In this document: piece after piece, positions 1 to 11,322 of the stretch | Numbering within the stretch: the first letter of the stretch is position 1 | Layout: every line of letters begins with the position of its first letter | Origin: Syngnathus acus | Lineage: Eukaryota > Chordata > Actinopteri > Syngnathiformes > Syngnathidae | Direction: 5' to 3' | DNA: 64,000 nucleotides | Assembly (NCBI RefSeq): GCF_901709675.1 | Contig: NC_051089.1 | Span: forward strand, 16,729,976 to 16,793,975 | Notes under the pieces: model-generated | Told to the model about the DNA's origin: nothing | What the model saw: only the letters and a program-made list of their open reading frames with translations | Database searches by the model: none | Translations under genes and position numbers: made by a program

Positions 1-639
1 GTTGAGAGGTACACCAGATTGAGAACTTAATGCTAGTGTATACATATTGTAGGAAATCAGGGTGTCATAAACAGGCTTATTGCTTCCGTATATGTCAGTT
101 GGTAGAAGCCACATATGAATCTCTTCAGGGTGTGATTTGACCTTCATTACACACAGTTGCTCAAACTCTGACAGTGAAGAATTGAATTCTTAGCATTTTA
201 TGGAGAGGCAATTTTCTTTGTCATGATAATAAAAACTCCTTCAAATGCTATTTTTGTATTGCAGTTAGTAACCATCCCTGCGGTTCAAATTTGGTAGCAA
301 TTGGACAAAATATTTAGACAAGTTTGTTTGACCCTTTTAACAATAATGACCGACTTTGTGCATGTCTCCATTATTTAGGGGACACTGAGGCTTGTTGTCA
401 CATGACTAAGTCTTGCAATCATCTTCTCCAGCAGTATATACGTACAAAGAGAGTAGAAAGTTATTTAGCCAGCCACTGGTTATGCAAGTTCTCCAACTTA
501 AAATGATAAGAGAGTTCTGTAATTTTCATCATAGGTAGCTACACTTCAACTGTGAGAGACAGAATGTGAAAAAAAATCCCAGAAATCACATTGTAAGATT
601 TCTAAAGATTTTATTTGTAAATTATGGTAGAAAATGAGT
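1..639. other. AT-rich sequence with no recognised gene
   Basis: No reading frame with a recognisable family, no RNA gene and no clear repeat boundary is visible. A 60-codon open frame at 324-506 has no recognisable motif and is treated as chance. Confidence 0.5.
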
Positions 640-1048
640 ATTTGGTCAATAATATAAGTTCAATTCAAGACTTTGTCAAATAAACTTTTTGAGCAATGAC
701 AGAGGTCAATCGTTATTTGTAGGTTTGCACACAGGGTATGTGGTATTTTGGGCCATTCCTCCATTCTTCAAGACTTTTGGGCCTGTCGCTGGGCAACACA
801 GGCTTTCATTTCCCTCCACCGATTTTCTCTGGGGTTGAAGTCTCAAGACTGGCAAGGCCACTCCAGATCTTCGAGATGCTTCATACCGAGCATTTGGCGT
901 GGATGCAGATGAGGTGAGAAGTCTATTTGTACGGGCAACGACCCACCCTTAAGTTCAACGAAGTTTGAAAAAAATTGTTGTTCCTGATCCTTGGTGTTTA
1001 TATTACTATGGCTTCTGCATTTTAAATTGAAGTTGAGGATTCTAGCTA

Positions 1049-1107
1049 GGTAGTGTGGCCGAGCGGTTTAAAGCACTGAATTAAGGCTTCAGTCTCTCAT
1101 GAGGAGA
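1049..1107 (+). pseudogene. tRNA-Leu(AAG) 5'-half pseudogene
   Basis: The acceptor 5' strand, the A box (TGGCCGAGCGG), a paired anticodon arm with loop TTAAGGC (anticodon AAG) and the start of the leucine-type variable arm can be read. The T arm and 3' acceptor strand are missing, so this cannot be a working tRNA. The same relic lies at 42115-42173. Confidence 0.75.
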
Positions 1108-1192
1108 CCGGTGAAAGAAGGCACACATATTCCATGTGAAACGTAATTGACGTGGAGTGGTGGTGATTTCACGGGGAAAGTTCAGCTGTGCA

Positions 1193-1260
1193 GCGGAGAC
1201 ACCAGCCCTCATGTTCCAGTCCCTTGCCTGGAAGTGGAACATGAGGGCTGGTGTCTCCGC
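1193..1260. repeat. Perfect 26-bp inverted repeat with 16-nt loop
   Basis: The arms 1193-1218 and 1235-1260 are exact reverse complements, separated by 16 nt. The same perfect structure is kept in the second cassette copy at 42259-42326. A transcript would fold into a long uninterrupted hairpin. No function is assigned. Confidence 0.85.
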
Positions 1261-1339
1261 TTCTCTCCGCTTTCCTCACAAACCTAACAGGGAGCTCCCT
1301 TCCTTACCAAATCACTGGCGGAGCTTTCTGTGGCTAAGT

Positions 1340-2027
1340 TGCCCTGATCAGAAAGCTGTCTGGCTTGCGGCATCTTCCACAGGTAAGCCCAGCTGAGAGG
1401 TCTCCCCTACCCAAGTGGTCCATCTCCTTTGGCGACCCTGTGACACGGCCTTGATGGTGGACTGCTCCTGCTTTGATCTTGAAACCTCTTCCACAACTAA
1501 GCTTTTTGTTCCCTCTTTGTGGCCTTGGACCAGAGTCGTGGAGGCTCTTCCCAGCCAAGCCCCACTCTCCTTTCTTGCACCTTGCCAATTATTTCCTGAT
1601 GTTGAAGCCTGCCGATAGCACCACAAGTGCAATTCTCACAGTAGGATCTGAGGATTATTTTAACTCAAGAACGAACCTGACCTTCTCCTGCTTGTAGCCC
1701 AAGGTTATGGACTGGATCGGCAGTTGCAGCGCGGTTGCCCCGGACAAGCCCGTGTCAGAGAAGCCTTTCGGTAAACCGAGCCATTTCCGAATGTAGGAGT
1801 TGGCTTAGTATGTCCACCCCGTTCGCTGTTAAGGATGGAATGTTGCTCATCTTCAGTGGCCACATGACCCTTTGGTACAATGTGAAGTTGTAGCACCACA
1901 ATTTGTGCGTTCCGGGTAGCTGGCTCTTGTCGATGATCGCCAGGCCTTCTGCGAGTTGTTTCTTCTTTGTTACATTATCAACAAGGCGGTGTAGGACAGC
2001 ACTAATTTGGTTGCTGTGTGGGGAAAC
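1340..2027 (-). pseudogene. Degenerate retroelement reverse-transcriptase C-terminal fragment
   Basis: On the minus strand the broken frames contain a block around residues YQRVMWPL and, further on, a segment around PDSFLIRAT. Both resemble the region after the catalytic core of a retroelement protein common in fish genomes. Stops and frameshifts are frequent. The second cassette copy (42365-43259) keeps an additional C-terminal block (LQHLLSGCKRALTQARYRWR) that is deleted here. The retroelement clade is uncertain; the assignment rests on remembered motif similarity. Confidence 0.45.
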
Positions 2028-2359
2028 CAAAGTCAAAAGTCAAAGTCAAAGTCTGCTTTATTGTCAATTTCTTCACATGCCAAGACACGCAAAGAAATCG
2101 AAATTACGTTTCCACTATCCCACGGTGACAAGACATAGTACACAATATACATACAAGTAAACAACATGAAAAATAAAAACAAGAAGGCACAAACAATGAA
2201 TAAATAAGAGTGATGAATAAATAATAAATAAACAAATAACATAATAAAGAAGAGGAGCAAAAATGGAGCAAGTGTGCATACAGCAGACAGTCAGAATATA
2301 GCGCAAAAGTACAGGACGCTACGCAGGAGGGGGGAGAGAGTTCAGGATCCTAACAGCCT
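2028..2359 (-). mobile_element. L2-clade LINE 3' end fragment
   Basis: Read on the minus strand, this matches the last part of the L2 element at 21.8-23.4 kb, including the 3' UTR and the TTTGAC-rich tail, which lies at 2028-2055. A close relative lies at 36719-37026. The fragment starts at the break in cassette part A. Confidence 0.8.
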
Positions 2360-2914
2360 ACATAACCAGAATTATTGTCAGTTGTGAGAAGTATGGCCAA
2401 TGACCATTGTGTTTGATCTAACACCCTTTTTCTCCATGTTTTGTATTTTACAATGTTCTTAACTATCTTCCACTTTAATGCTTCAACAAGACAGTGTGTA
2501 AAAAAGTTTGATTTTTCAATGTTCAATCGTTTTAAAAATCCATTTCAAATCAATTTCAATTTATTTGCAAAAAATAAATGTTCTACCACATCAACGTACT
2601 TTTTTATATATAATCATAGGTTTAGTAATCACTACTTATATAATATGGATCGCATAAGTCATAAAATCAGGAGGAATTTCAAATAATTTTGACAAAAATG
2701 TCTCACAATTAAGGGGATCTCATTCATTAGGAAGAAGTCTCTACAAAAAACAGCATTATAAAACTGCTTGACATCAACCTTGTGTTTGAAGTTTTTATTC
2801 AAATCATAAAAACTTATTTTGCTACCATGTTCCTCTTTTGTATCCAATCAGGTTATCAGCTCCTCTGAATAGTGCATAACAGTAAATACTATAATTACAG
2901 ATTTATGAGAGGCA
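2360..2914. other. AT-rich sequence with no recognised feature
   Basis: Only short open frames without family resemblance are present, and no repeat boundary was recognised. Confidence 0.4.
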
Positions 2915-4005
2915 TTTCCTTACAGTTCCTTAATGAACTCATTCTGGGGTATGAGAAACCCTTTATTATGATGATGATTATCATTCATTCATTCATTCAT
3001 TCATTCATTCATTCATTCATTCATTCATTCATTCAGAGGTTTTCTGAATTAACACATTCTGGGGTATGAGAAACCCTCTATTATGATGATGACGACGAGC
3101 ATTCATTCATTCAGAGGTTGCGGTGTTACATTTTTCATAATGAACACATTCTTAATGAACACATTCTGTGGTATAAGTAAAAATTATGATGATGATCCTT
3201 CATTGCTTCATTAATGCTTCATTCATTCATTCATTCATTCATTCATTCATTCATGCATTCATTCATTCATTCATTCATTCAATTCAGAGGTTTTCTGAAT
3301 GAACACATTCTGGGGTATGAAAAACCCTCTATTCATTGCTTCATTCATTCATTGCTTCGTTCATTCATTCATTGCTTCATTCATTCATTCATTGCTTCAT
3401 TCATTCATTCATTCATTCATTCATTCAGAGGTTTTCTGAATGAACACATTCTGGGGTATGAAAAACCCTCTATTCATTGCTTCATTCATTCATTGCTTCG
3501 TTCATTCATTCATTGCTTCATTCATTCATTCATTCATTGCTTCATTCATTCATTCATTCACTCAGAGGTTTTCTGAATGAACACATTCTGGGTATGAAAA
3601 ACCCTCTATTCATTGCTTCATTCATTCATTGCTTCGTTGCTTCATTGCTCCATTGCTTCATTCATTCATTAATTCAGTCATTCACTCATTCATTCATTCA
3701 TTCATCCATTCATCCATTCATTCATTCGTTCATTCATTCATTCATTCAGAGGTTACGGTGTTACATTTTCTTAATGAACAAATTTTGGGGTATGAGAAAC
3801 CCTCTATTATGATGATGATAATCATTGCTTCATTCATTGCTTCATTCATTCATTCATTCATTCATTCATTTAGAGGTTGCGGTGTTACATTTTCTTAATG
3901 AACAAATTTTGGGGTATGAGAAACCCTCTATTATGATGATGATGGTCATTCATTCTTCATTGCTTCCTTCATTGCTTCATTGCTTCATTCATTCATTCAT
4001 CTTTT
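2915..4005. repeat. Compound minisatellite with (CATT)n tracts
   Basis: A unit of roughly 60 bp, containing AGAGGTTTTCTGAATGAAC followed by a GGGGTATGAGAAACCCTCTA-like segment and ATGATGATG, recurs about eight times. Variable ATTC/CATT tetranucleotide runs with interspersed GCTTCATT variants separate the units. Long Ser-Phe-Ile-His repeat frames across it are a consequence of the tetranucleotide and are not genes. Confidence 0.9.
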
Positions 4006-4152
4006 GTACTACTTCTCCTCACGAGGCTCCTGCCGGAGCTTACCCCAGCAGTCTATGGGTAGTAGGTTCGGTACACACTGAACTGGTCACCAGCTAATCG
4101 TTGGGCACACATACACAAATAAACATTCACACACCCAATTGCACTTTTGGAC
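4006..4152 (-). mobile_element. Partial tRNA-type SINE, minus strand
   Basis: The segment is a diverged copy of the central and 3' body of the SINE family seen complete at 4270-4638 and 58486-58930, in the opposite orientation to the first. Confidence 0.6.
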
Positions 4153-4269
4153 AATTTGAAATGGTCTATTGTTTCGTTAAAAAACATGATTGATGTATGA
4201 GACTGTAATGTTACCCTTTCGAATGAAAAATTAAGAAACTGAAAATATTCAAATGTTGAATGTCCCTCA

Positions 4270-4638
4270 AGGCGGCTCGGCGGCGCACTGGGTAGCACGT
4301 CCGCCTCACAGTTAGGAGGGTGCGGGTTCAATTCCACCTCCGGCCCTCCCTGTGCGGAGTTTGCATGTTCTCCCTGGGCCCGCGTGGGTTTTCTCCGGGC
4401 ACTCCGGTTTCCTCCCACATCCCAAAAACATGTTTGGTAGGCCGATTGAAGACTCCAAATTGTCCCTAGGTGTGAGTGCGAGTGCAAATGGTTGTTTGTC
4501 TCTGTGTGCCCTGCGATTGGCTGGCAACTGGTTCAGGGTGTCCCCCGCCTACTGCCCGATGACGGCTGGGATAGGCTCCAGCACGCCCGCGACCCCCGTG
4601 GGGACTAAGCGGTTCGGAAAATGGATGGATGGATGGAT
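4270..4638 (+). mobile_element. tRNA-headed SINE with (GGAT)n tail
   Basis: The 5' head has Pol III promoter-like boxes (GGGTAGCACGTCC and GGTTCAATTCC). The body is the common fish SINE core, and the tail is ATGGATGGATGG. The 12-bp target-site duplication GAATGTCCCTCA flanks it at 4258-4269 and 4639-4650. The tail suggests mobilisation by a LINE with a similar 3' end. Confidence 0.9.
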
Positions 4639-4650
4639 GAATGTCCCTCA

Positions 4651-5678
4651 GCTCTTTCTCAGAATTTGAAATTCAAGAAGTTGTATCAATTACCAAGTAG
4701 AGAATGTTTATGAGAAGTCTGCAGAGCAGAGAAGGGAAATGAAATGGGGAAGAGAAAACGACTGTGACAGATTCATAAGTCGATTCTATTCAATTAGTCT
4801 AGTCAATCCCTTTGGCCTGCCGTTTGTCCTCATAAAGGTTGTGGGAAACTGGAGCATACGTCAGCTGACATTTGGGCGAGAGGCGGAATACACCCTGGAT
4901 TGGTCGCCAGTGAGATGGCAAAGGCAAATAAAACGGCAACTCTGTTAGTAGTGGTTGTCATCTATCTTCCTCTGGAGACATAAGTATTGTCTCACTTTTC
5001 ATTTCATGAAAACGGCATCCCCCCCTTAATAATTGCACTTTCATATCCGTCATGCTGCGATGATGCAATTTGAAAGATTGCTTTCAAGACAGAATGAAAC
5101 ACAAACAAATGATCTTTCGGACCTTGCATCAGGACATTTTCTCCCTGTCAACCGTCTTTACAGAATGTGGTCAACCGTTTTTACAGAATGTGGAAGTTGG
5201 GTCGGGGGGGGGGGGTGTCATCGGCCGTGCACAGCACCGCAGCCTAAATCGTACACTTCTCCCTCATTGAAAATGCAATGTGAAAGCCCATTCATTTACA
5301 ACGGCGCGTCCGCCAGAGGACGACATTTCCTGGCGGCAGCTGACAGCAAGTGGCAAAATGGCTGTCCCACCCCGAGATGGATGAAAACGGGTGCATTTTG
5401 CTGCTTAATTCATATCCTACAAGCACAATATTTAATGAGCTAGCATAGGACATAAAGATAACTTTTGAGTTGATTTCCCTTTTGACAAATATTTGTACCA
5501 CAGTGCTTTAAATGAACGAGCCATCGATTGCAGTATGCAAAATGGTGTCAGCTGTCTGTGACAATTGATCTCTCTGAATGAATGTTAGCTAGCAAATCAG
5601 TGCACGGTAGAAGCAAATTATGAGATATTCCACAAAATGGCAAAGCAATGGCAAATAAAATGCCATGATCTAAAACAG
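4651..5678. other. Intergenic sequence upstream of kcng4, no gene recognised
   Basis: It contains short open frames without family resemblance and a poly-G run near 5202-5215. No promoter element can be assigned with confidence. Confidence 0.4.
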
Positions 5679-5741
5679 GGGTCACCAACACAGTGCCCAC
5701 GGGCACCAGGTAGCCCGTGAGGACCGCATGAGTTGCCCGTG
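5679..5741 (+). mobile_element. hAT-type MITE terminal fragment abutting kcng4
   Basis: It begins CAGGGGTCACCAAC, a hAT-like terminal sequence, and continues into a GCCC/GGGC-rich subterminal region. It stops 8 bp before the kcng4 ATG. No matching right terminus was found, so it is a fragment. Confidence 0.55.
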
Positions 5742-5749
5742 AAGACAGA

Positions 5750-7455
5750 ATGCCTATTATCAGCAATGCCAACCACGACTTTAGCACCTACTCAATTAGC
5801 AGTGACGACAGTAGCCTTGACCGATTCTTCACAGAGATCCCTGAAACAGAGACGATCAAGGGGGTGTACTTCCAGCGGGCCCAGCTTCTACGTGAGCCGA
5901 AGGCCTCGCATGTGGTCGATCACACCCTTCAAGTCCTTGTCAATGTTGGAGGCAATCGCTATACCTTCCCCTGGAGCACACTGGAGCAATTCCCCCAGAG
6001 TCGCCTGGGACGCCTGCGCTTCTGCACCACCCCTGAGGAGATTGCGCACCTCTGCGATGATTATGATGAGACATGCAAGGAATACTTCTTTGACCGCAAC
6101 CCCACAGCTTTCAGGGTCATCCTAAACTTCCTCGCAGCAGGCAAATTGCGTCTCCTCAGGGAATTGTGTGCCGTATCGCTGCATGATGAGCTCGACTACT
6201 GGGGCGTTGACCCAGGTCACATGGAGCGGTGCTGCCGTCGTCGCATGATCACCCGTGTGGAGGAGGTGGCCGAGCGAGAGCGCAAAGAAGAGGAATGGAG
6301 ACAGAAGAGGATGATGCTGAAGAAAAACATAGCAGAGGTGGAGAGAGGCCACTGCAAGCTGATCTGGATGCTGCGGGAAGTGGTGGAAAACCCTCACTCA
6401 GGATTGGCAGGAAAGATTTTTGCTTGCCTCTCTGTCATGATGGTGCTGGTCACCGTGGTCAGCCTGTGTATCAGCACCATGCCAGACCTCAGAGATGAAG
6501 AGACCAGGGTGCGTATGTAACGTCGCAACTGCAGTGACATTTTTACACTTTTATCTTCATGCATTTGGTGGAACCCCGTTTTGAGTGTGATTTCAAAACG
6601 GTGTTTTGAGTGTGATTTCGAAACTGTGTCTTGCAGGGCGAGTGTTCCCAGAAGTGTCACAGCATGTTTGTGGTGGAGTCCATCTGTGTAGCCTGGTTCA
6701 CGTTTGAATTTGTGCTGCGATTTATCAACGCCCAGAGCAAGCTGGCCTTTGCTCGTGGGCCCCTCAACATCATCGACGCCATCGCCATCCTGCCGTACTA
6801 CGTGTCGCTGGTGGTGGATGTCAGAGACGAGTCCGAGGAGGAAGTGGTCATGGGTGCTGGCAGGGGCTACCTGGACAAACTGAGTCTCATTCTGCGCTTG
6901 CTGCGCGCACTGCGCATCCTGTACGTTATGCGGCTAGCTCATCACTCCCTGGGCTTGCAAACGCTGGGGCTGACCATGCAGCGCAGCATGAGGGAGTTTG
7001 GCCTACTGCTGCTATTTGTCTGCGTGGCCGTTACTCTCTTCTCACCTTTGGTTCACCTCGCAGAGAGCGAACTGGCGCCGTACGCCGCCACCCACCCGCA
7101 GCACAGCTTCAGCAGCATCCCGGCCACTTACTGGTGGGCAATCATCTCTATGACAACTGTTGGTTATGGGGACATGGTCCCCCGCAGCATCCCTGGTCAG
7201 ATGGTGGCATTGACTAGTATCCTGAGTGGAATCCTCATCATGGCCTTCCCTGCCACTTCCATCTTCCACACCTTCTCCCGCTCCTATCAGGAGCTAAAGC
7301 AGGAGTACGAGAGGCTCTGGAAGGAGGAGAGAGGCGAGGAAATAGCAGCAGAGTCAGAGGAGAGATGCACCAAGGTCGACTTGACGTTAGTTCACAATTT
7401 GGAGCTGACAACAGACAGAGATGATCATTCGACTCTTCCAAGTACAGCTTTCTAA
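5750..7455 (+). CDS. kcng4: Voltage-gated potassium channel modifier subunit, Kv6.4-like
   Basis: Two exons, 5750-6508 and 6637-7455, joined in phase 0 across a 128-bp GT-AG intron, encode about 525 aa (human KCNG4 is about 519). The T1 tetramerisation domain is near residues 60-165 (VNVGG, YFFDRNP). S1 starts near 220, S2 near 262, and S4 carries RLLRALRILYVMR. The pore signature is TVGYGD. S6 has FPAT in place of the PVP hinge of conducting Kv channels, as in the silent Kv6 subunits that act only in heteromers with Kv2 at the plasma membrane. Residues around S5 (TLFSPLV) and the filter (WWAIISMTTVGYGDMVPRS) fit KCNG4 better than KCNG1. The ATG at 5750 is the first after an in-frame TGA. A hAT fragment lies immediately upstream. 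The paralogue (4a or 4b) is unresolved. Confidence 0.88.
6575..6636. repeat. Tandem duplication inside the kcng4 intron
   Basis: The segment GTTTTGAGTGTGATTTC occurs twice in direct orientation and fills nearly half of the 128-bp intron just before the acceptor TTGCAG. Confidence 0.8.
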
Positions 7456-8414
7456 CGAAACAGTAATCTCGGAAATGCATCGAGAAAAAAACATTCTCTT
7501 AGCAAGACAGATGTTTGGACAATTGTTTGTTCTTTCTGCCACATTTTGAACCAATCAGAACAAGTACAACTGGAGAACATCACAGTTACAGATCAGCAAG
7601 TAACCAGTATCACTTGTCAAGAGATGACTGAAATAAACTCTACGCCTTTTTCTATTCAGTTCTGTTATAACTGATTCTTTTGTCAACTTACCGTGTGTCT
7701 CTTGTGACAGCTTGTAACTGCCTATTGCTTTCGGGAACATTTATTATGTGCATATCTGGATCTCGTCATGTCGCTTTGATATTTGGCACTACGTATTTGC
7801 AAGGTTATAGACACTAACCAAAGTTTGGACATCATACGTCTCTTTATCTATTAGTCACCCATTTAGGACTGAATTGAACCCGTTTGTAAAATATGGAACC
7901 ATTCAGTAGACATTTTAATCCAATGTATGTGGATGTGTTTTGATGTGGAAGAACCTGAGAGTCACAAACACAATTGTGGTTATCTAAAGCAGAAAAATGA
8001 CAATCAATCAATCAATCAATAAGACTATTATTTTATATTGCCCCATACCTGGATAAAGTTAAATGCAGCCAATGACTGTATTAAGTCTAGAGCACAAAGA
8101 AAGCAACAATTCTGAGTGTCACCCCTTGAGCCGCTTTGCCAGACCTTCACTGCATCCGTCTTTACTTGTAGATTTTCTGTGTGGGTTGTTAAAGCTTTTT
8201 TGGGAAACTTGCATCTAAATATATATATATATATAAAAATATTTTAAAATGCTCAAATTGGTGCCCATTACCTTCCAGACATGTATGTGTACAGCACATG
8301 AATGGCGTACTTTGTTACAACCATTGATAAGTATTACTATACTATTACTGTAACTCAGCCAGGTCCCATCTTAACGTGTAATGTATGAAAACTATACCTA
8401 ATATCCAAAAACTG

Positions 8415-8415
<1 letters not shown>
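7456..8415 (+). other. Probable kcng4 3' UTR and downstream sequence
   Basis: A candidate polyadenylation hexamer AATAAA lies at 7632-7637. No other gene is seen. The region contains small AATC and AT microsatellites (8004-8023 and 8220-8236). Confidence 0.4.

Positions 8416-8477
<62 letters not shown>
8416..8477. repeat. (AATC)n microsatellite
   Basis: About 15 uninterrupted copies of CAAT/AATC. Confidence 0.95.
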
Positions 8478-9155
8478 CTCCGTTTTTTTTAACAGTGTTA
8501 AACACTGTTAAACACAAGTAAGTGCAATTTCCCCGACAAGTTGACCTGCATGCGAGACAGTCCAAGAGATTGCGGGCATTCGCGCCACCTTGTGGCTACT
8601 TGCACAGTCGTGTGAGCTAATGTTTAAAAAACGACTTCCTGGAGATTTGAATAATGCCCAAGATTTTAAAATACAACTCCAGCTGCAGCCTCAGCGAGCA
8701 CTTAAACTAGACGGGTGCAAGCACAAAAAACAGGAATGATAAGGATCTAGAAAGATTGCCCCATTATTTGCGATTTTATGGATTTGGCGTTTTCCTCTCC
8801 AATCTCCATATATAGGCATTCACGACTACAGAAGCTTATGTCGTTTAGTGAGGAAAACGCTTTGCCAATAAAATAATAATATTTGTATAGGTAGATGTGA
8901 AGCTTTTCCTACACTTTATTGAGTTTTACTGTAGTCTGTCTCATGTGTCAATCTACCGCGAGTGTCATCGATTTTCGTTATAGTTTCACATTTTACAGAC
9001 GTGTCATGCCAAAATCTACAATGCCACGCATAAAAACTTGCAGGTTCACTTTGAAAAATGTGCGGCACTCCTGCACATCAACACGTATTGCTGAACAATA
9101 TTTTCACTAAGGCTGTGCATTGTGTGTTGTACGGAGGATAAGACAATATTAACCA
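8478..9155. other. Intergenic sequence, nothing recognised
   Basis: No supported gene, RNA or repeat boundary was found. Confidence 0.4.
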
Positions 9156-9898
9156 TTAACCAGTAGGGGTGTAACGATTCATCGATACACATCAATTAAT
9201 CGATATAATGCTCTACGATTTATTGGCATCGATGCTAAACGTAAACATCGATTTATATCGCCGTGTTTGACCTTGGACATTAGACGCGACTTTATTTTGA
9301 AATCCAGTTCATTGTTGCTTGCTTCCTCTTTCCGGGAGCAGTACGCGGCGTGTTGTGTTGTGAGCAGAGCAGGCACGTGAAAGGGGAGCCGACAACTACG
9401 CGGCTCCTGGGCTGGTGCTATGGCTAGTGTCCAAGAAGACGAGGAAATTCGCTCCCCTTTGGGCTTCAAGTCATTCGTTTGGAAGCACTTTGGATTCCAA
9501 AGAAAAGATGGCTCAACGGACAATTAAAATTATTGTAAATAAATAGTTCAGTAATGCACTTTAAAGTTAATGGTATTACAAAAAAAGAAAGAATATTCAT
9601 TTTTCTTTACTTATATGAGAAAAAATATAGGAATTTGATCAAGTTCAGTGTTAAAATAAGCACTTTGTATACTACAATACTCTTGTAATTTCCTAAATAA
9701 AGAGTTTGCAGTACCTTGTTGATTTTGCGTATGAATTGTTATAAATCAGGATATTGTTCTATTTTTTTTATTTAAAAAAAAAAATAAAAAAAATAAAAAT
9801 ATCGATCGTGGAGCACTATATCGTGATGTATCGTGAATGAATCACAGCAGGCTTTAAGATATCGGCAAATATCGTATCGTGATTCTTTGTATCGATAT

Positions 9899-10691
9899 TA
9901 GGGATGCACCGAAAATTCGGCCACCGAAAATTTTCGGCCGAAAATGACCCAAAAGTGCATTTTCGGTTTTTGGCCGAAAGACCTAAATCACCGAAACAAC
10001 ACGGCCGAAACTTGTGATGACGTGAACAAACAGCGCAGCCAGCACGCGGGAAAACGGGATAAGAGCCAGCATGTCTGCGGTGTGGACTGATTTCACTATC
10101 TCAGAGAATGACCCACGGATAGCGATTTGCAAAACATGCAATGCTGAAATTTCAAGAGGGGGTGCATCTGCAAAAGGTTTCTCCACGTCGGGTTTAATTC
10201 ATCACCTGAAATCCAAACATCCCGATCGCCATTCTGAATATGAGAAGAAGGCGACACAGAAAAGGAAACTGACACCGAGCACGCCCACTCCGTCTGTGGC
10301 GGACGTTTTTGAAAAGGCAAGAAAGTTCTCCAGTGATTCTGCCAAGAGAACATATTTAATTTTACAGTCTTTCAGCAGGCCAGTCAGTTATAAGCCTGTA
10401 AATTATTTAGTACACATGAGTGGGGTCAAGTTAAACATTTTTTTTATTTCATTTTATTTTTGAATTTTAATTTATATTGTGCATTGTTGTAATGTCAGTG
10501 CTAAATAAATATTTTCATGCTTTTGTAACTGGTTTATTGCAATGCCTTGATTTTAGTGAGGTTAGTACACATGTAGCCATAAATGCTGTGGTTCTAATAA
10601 CTGACAATCATTTCTTTCGGTGTTTCGGTTTTCGGCCTTGGTTTCCTCATTTTTGGTTTCGGCCAAGAATTTTTATTTCGGTGCATCCCTA
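9899..10691 (+). mobile_element. hAT-like element (inner) with BED-finger transposase remnant
   Basis: The termini TAGGGATGCACCGAAA and TTTCGGTGCATCCCTA are perfect inverses, and the 8-bp duplication ATCGATAT lies at 9891-9898 and 10692-10699. It is only 793 bp long, so it keeps just the 5' end of a transposase gene (10071-10463). Confidence 0.9.
10071..10463 (+). pseudogene. N-terminal BED zinc-finger part of a hAT transposase
   Basis: The 130-aa frame carries the BED-type finger pattern CKTCNAEISRGG followed by HHLKSKH, as in ZBED-like hAT transposases. The catalytic RNaseH-like and dimerisation parts are absent and the frame ends in unrelated AT-rich sequence. It could encode only a DNA-binding peptide. 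Confidence 0.75.
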
Positions 10692-10975
10692 ATCGATATA
10701 TCGTATCGTGACAAAACCCGCGATTTACACCCCTATTAACCAGACAATATTACACGATTTTGGAATGTGGAAGTTAAGCGGATTTATTGTCATGTCAAAC
10801 ATGTCATTTGCAACATAGGGACTTTAAAATTGAAATGAATAAAAATACATTCAAGAAGCGAGCGGTTCAGAAAATGGCTGGATGGATGGATGGCAATGTT
10901 CCCTCTAATTTTTCATGTATCTGGGCATACACACAAGCTCCCTGAGCAAACGGAGGACTACTGTGAGCAACATCA

Positions 10976-11169
10976 GGTGGCCAACCCGCGGCTCGCTCTT
11001 TGCCGGGGGGGGGGGGTTATGGGACGTCAAACGCTGCGTGTTCGCTTCGCTTCAATTGCCAAATTGAGCAAATTGGCTATTTCAGAAGTCTGTGTCAAAC
11101 TGGTAGCCCTTTGCCTTAATCAGTACCCAGGAAGTAGCTCTCGGTTTAAGAAAGGTTGGCGACCCCTGA
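10976..11169. mobile_element. hAT-type MITE, GTGGCCAACC family
   Basis: The left part reads GGTGGCCAACCCGCGGCTC and the right part ends GGTTGGCGACCCCTG, in inverted orientation. The interior includes the GGGACGTCAAACGCTGCGTG block shared with 12692-12997 and 32598-32690. Confidence 0.6.
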
Positions 11170-11270
11170 ACTAGACAGACAGGACAAGGACCGAATTGTA
11201 ATGAAACGGGGAGTCAAGCTTACGAGGACCGGTGTGCAAAAGGACATCACGAGACAAGCTGACAAGGGTT

Positions 11271-11322
<52 letters not shown>

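Larger units (their letters stand above)
640..2027. repeat. Duplicated cassette, part A, copy 1
   Basis: This stretch is nearly identical to 41706-43259. The main difference is a block of about 164 bp (42363-42526) present only in the second copy. The unit contains a tRNA-Leu relic, a perfect fold-back and a minus-strand retroelement relic. Copy 1 ends exactly where an L2 LINE fragment begins (2028), whereas copy 2 runs straight on into part B at 43260. Confidence 0.9.
9164..10735. mobile_element. hAT-like non-autonomous element (outer), with nested element
   Basis: Termini TAGGGGTGTAACGATTC and the inverted ATTTACACCCCTA are flanked by the 8-bp duplication TTAACCAG (9156-9163 and 10736-10743). 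It is rich in ATCGAT motifs. A second hAT-like element is inserted at 9899-10691. Confidence 0.85.

Noticed and set aside
3214-3898. Long Ser-Phe-Ile-His repeat reading frames (up to 120 codons)
   Set aside because: They are translations of the CATT tetranucleotide tracts; several frames are open at once and there is no start context, splice signal or relative.
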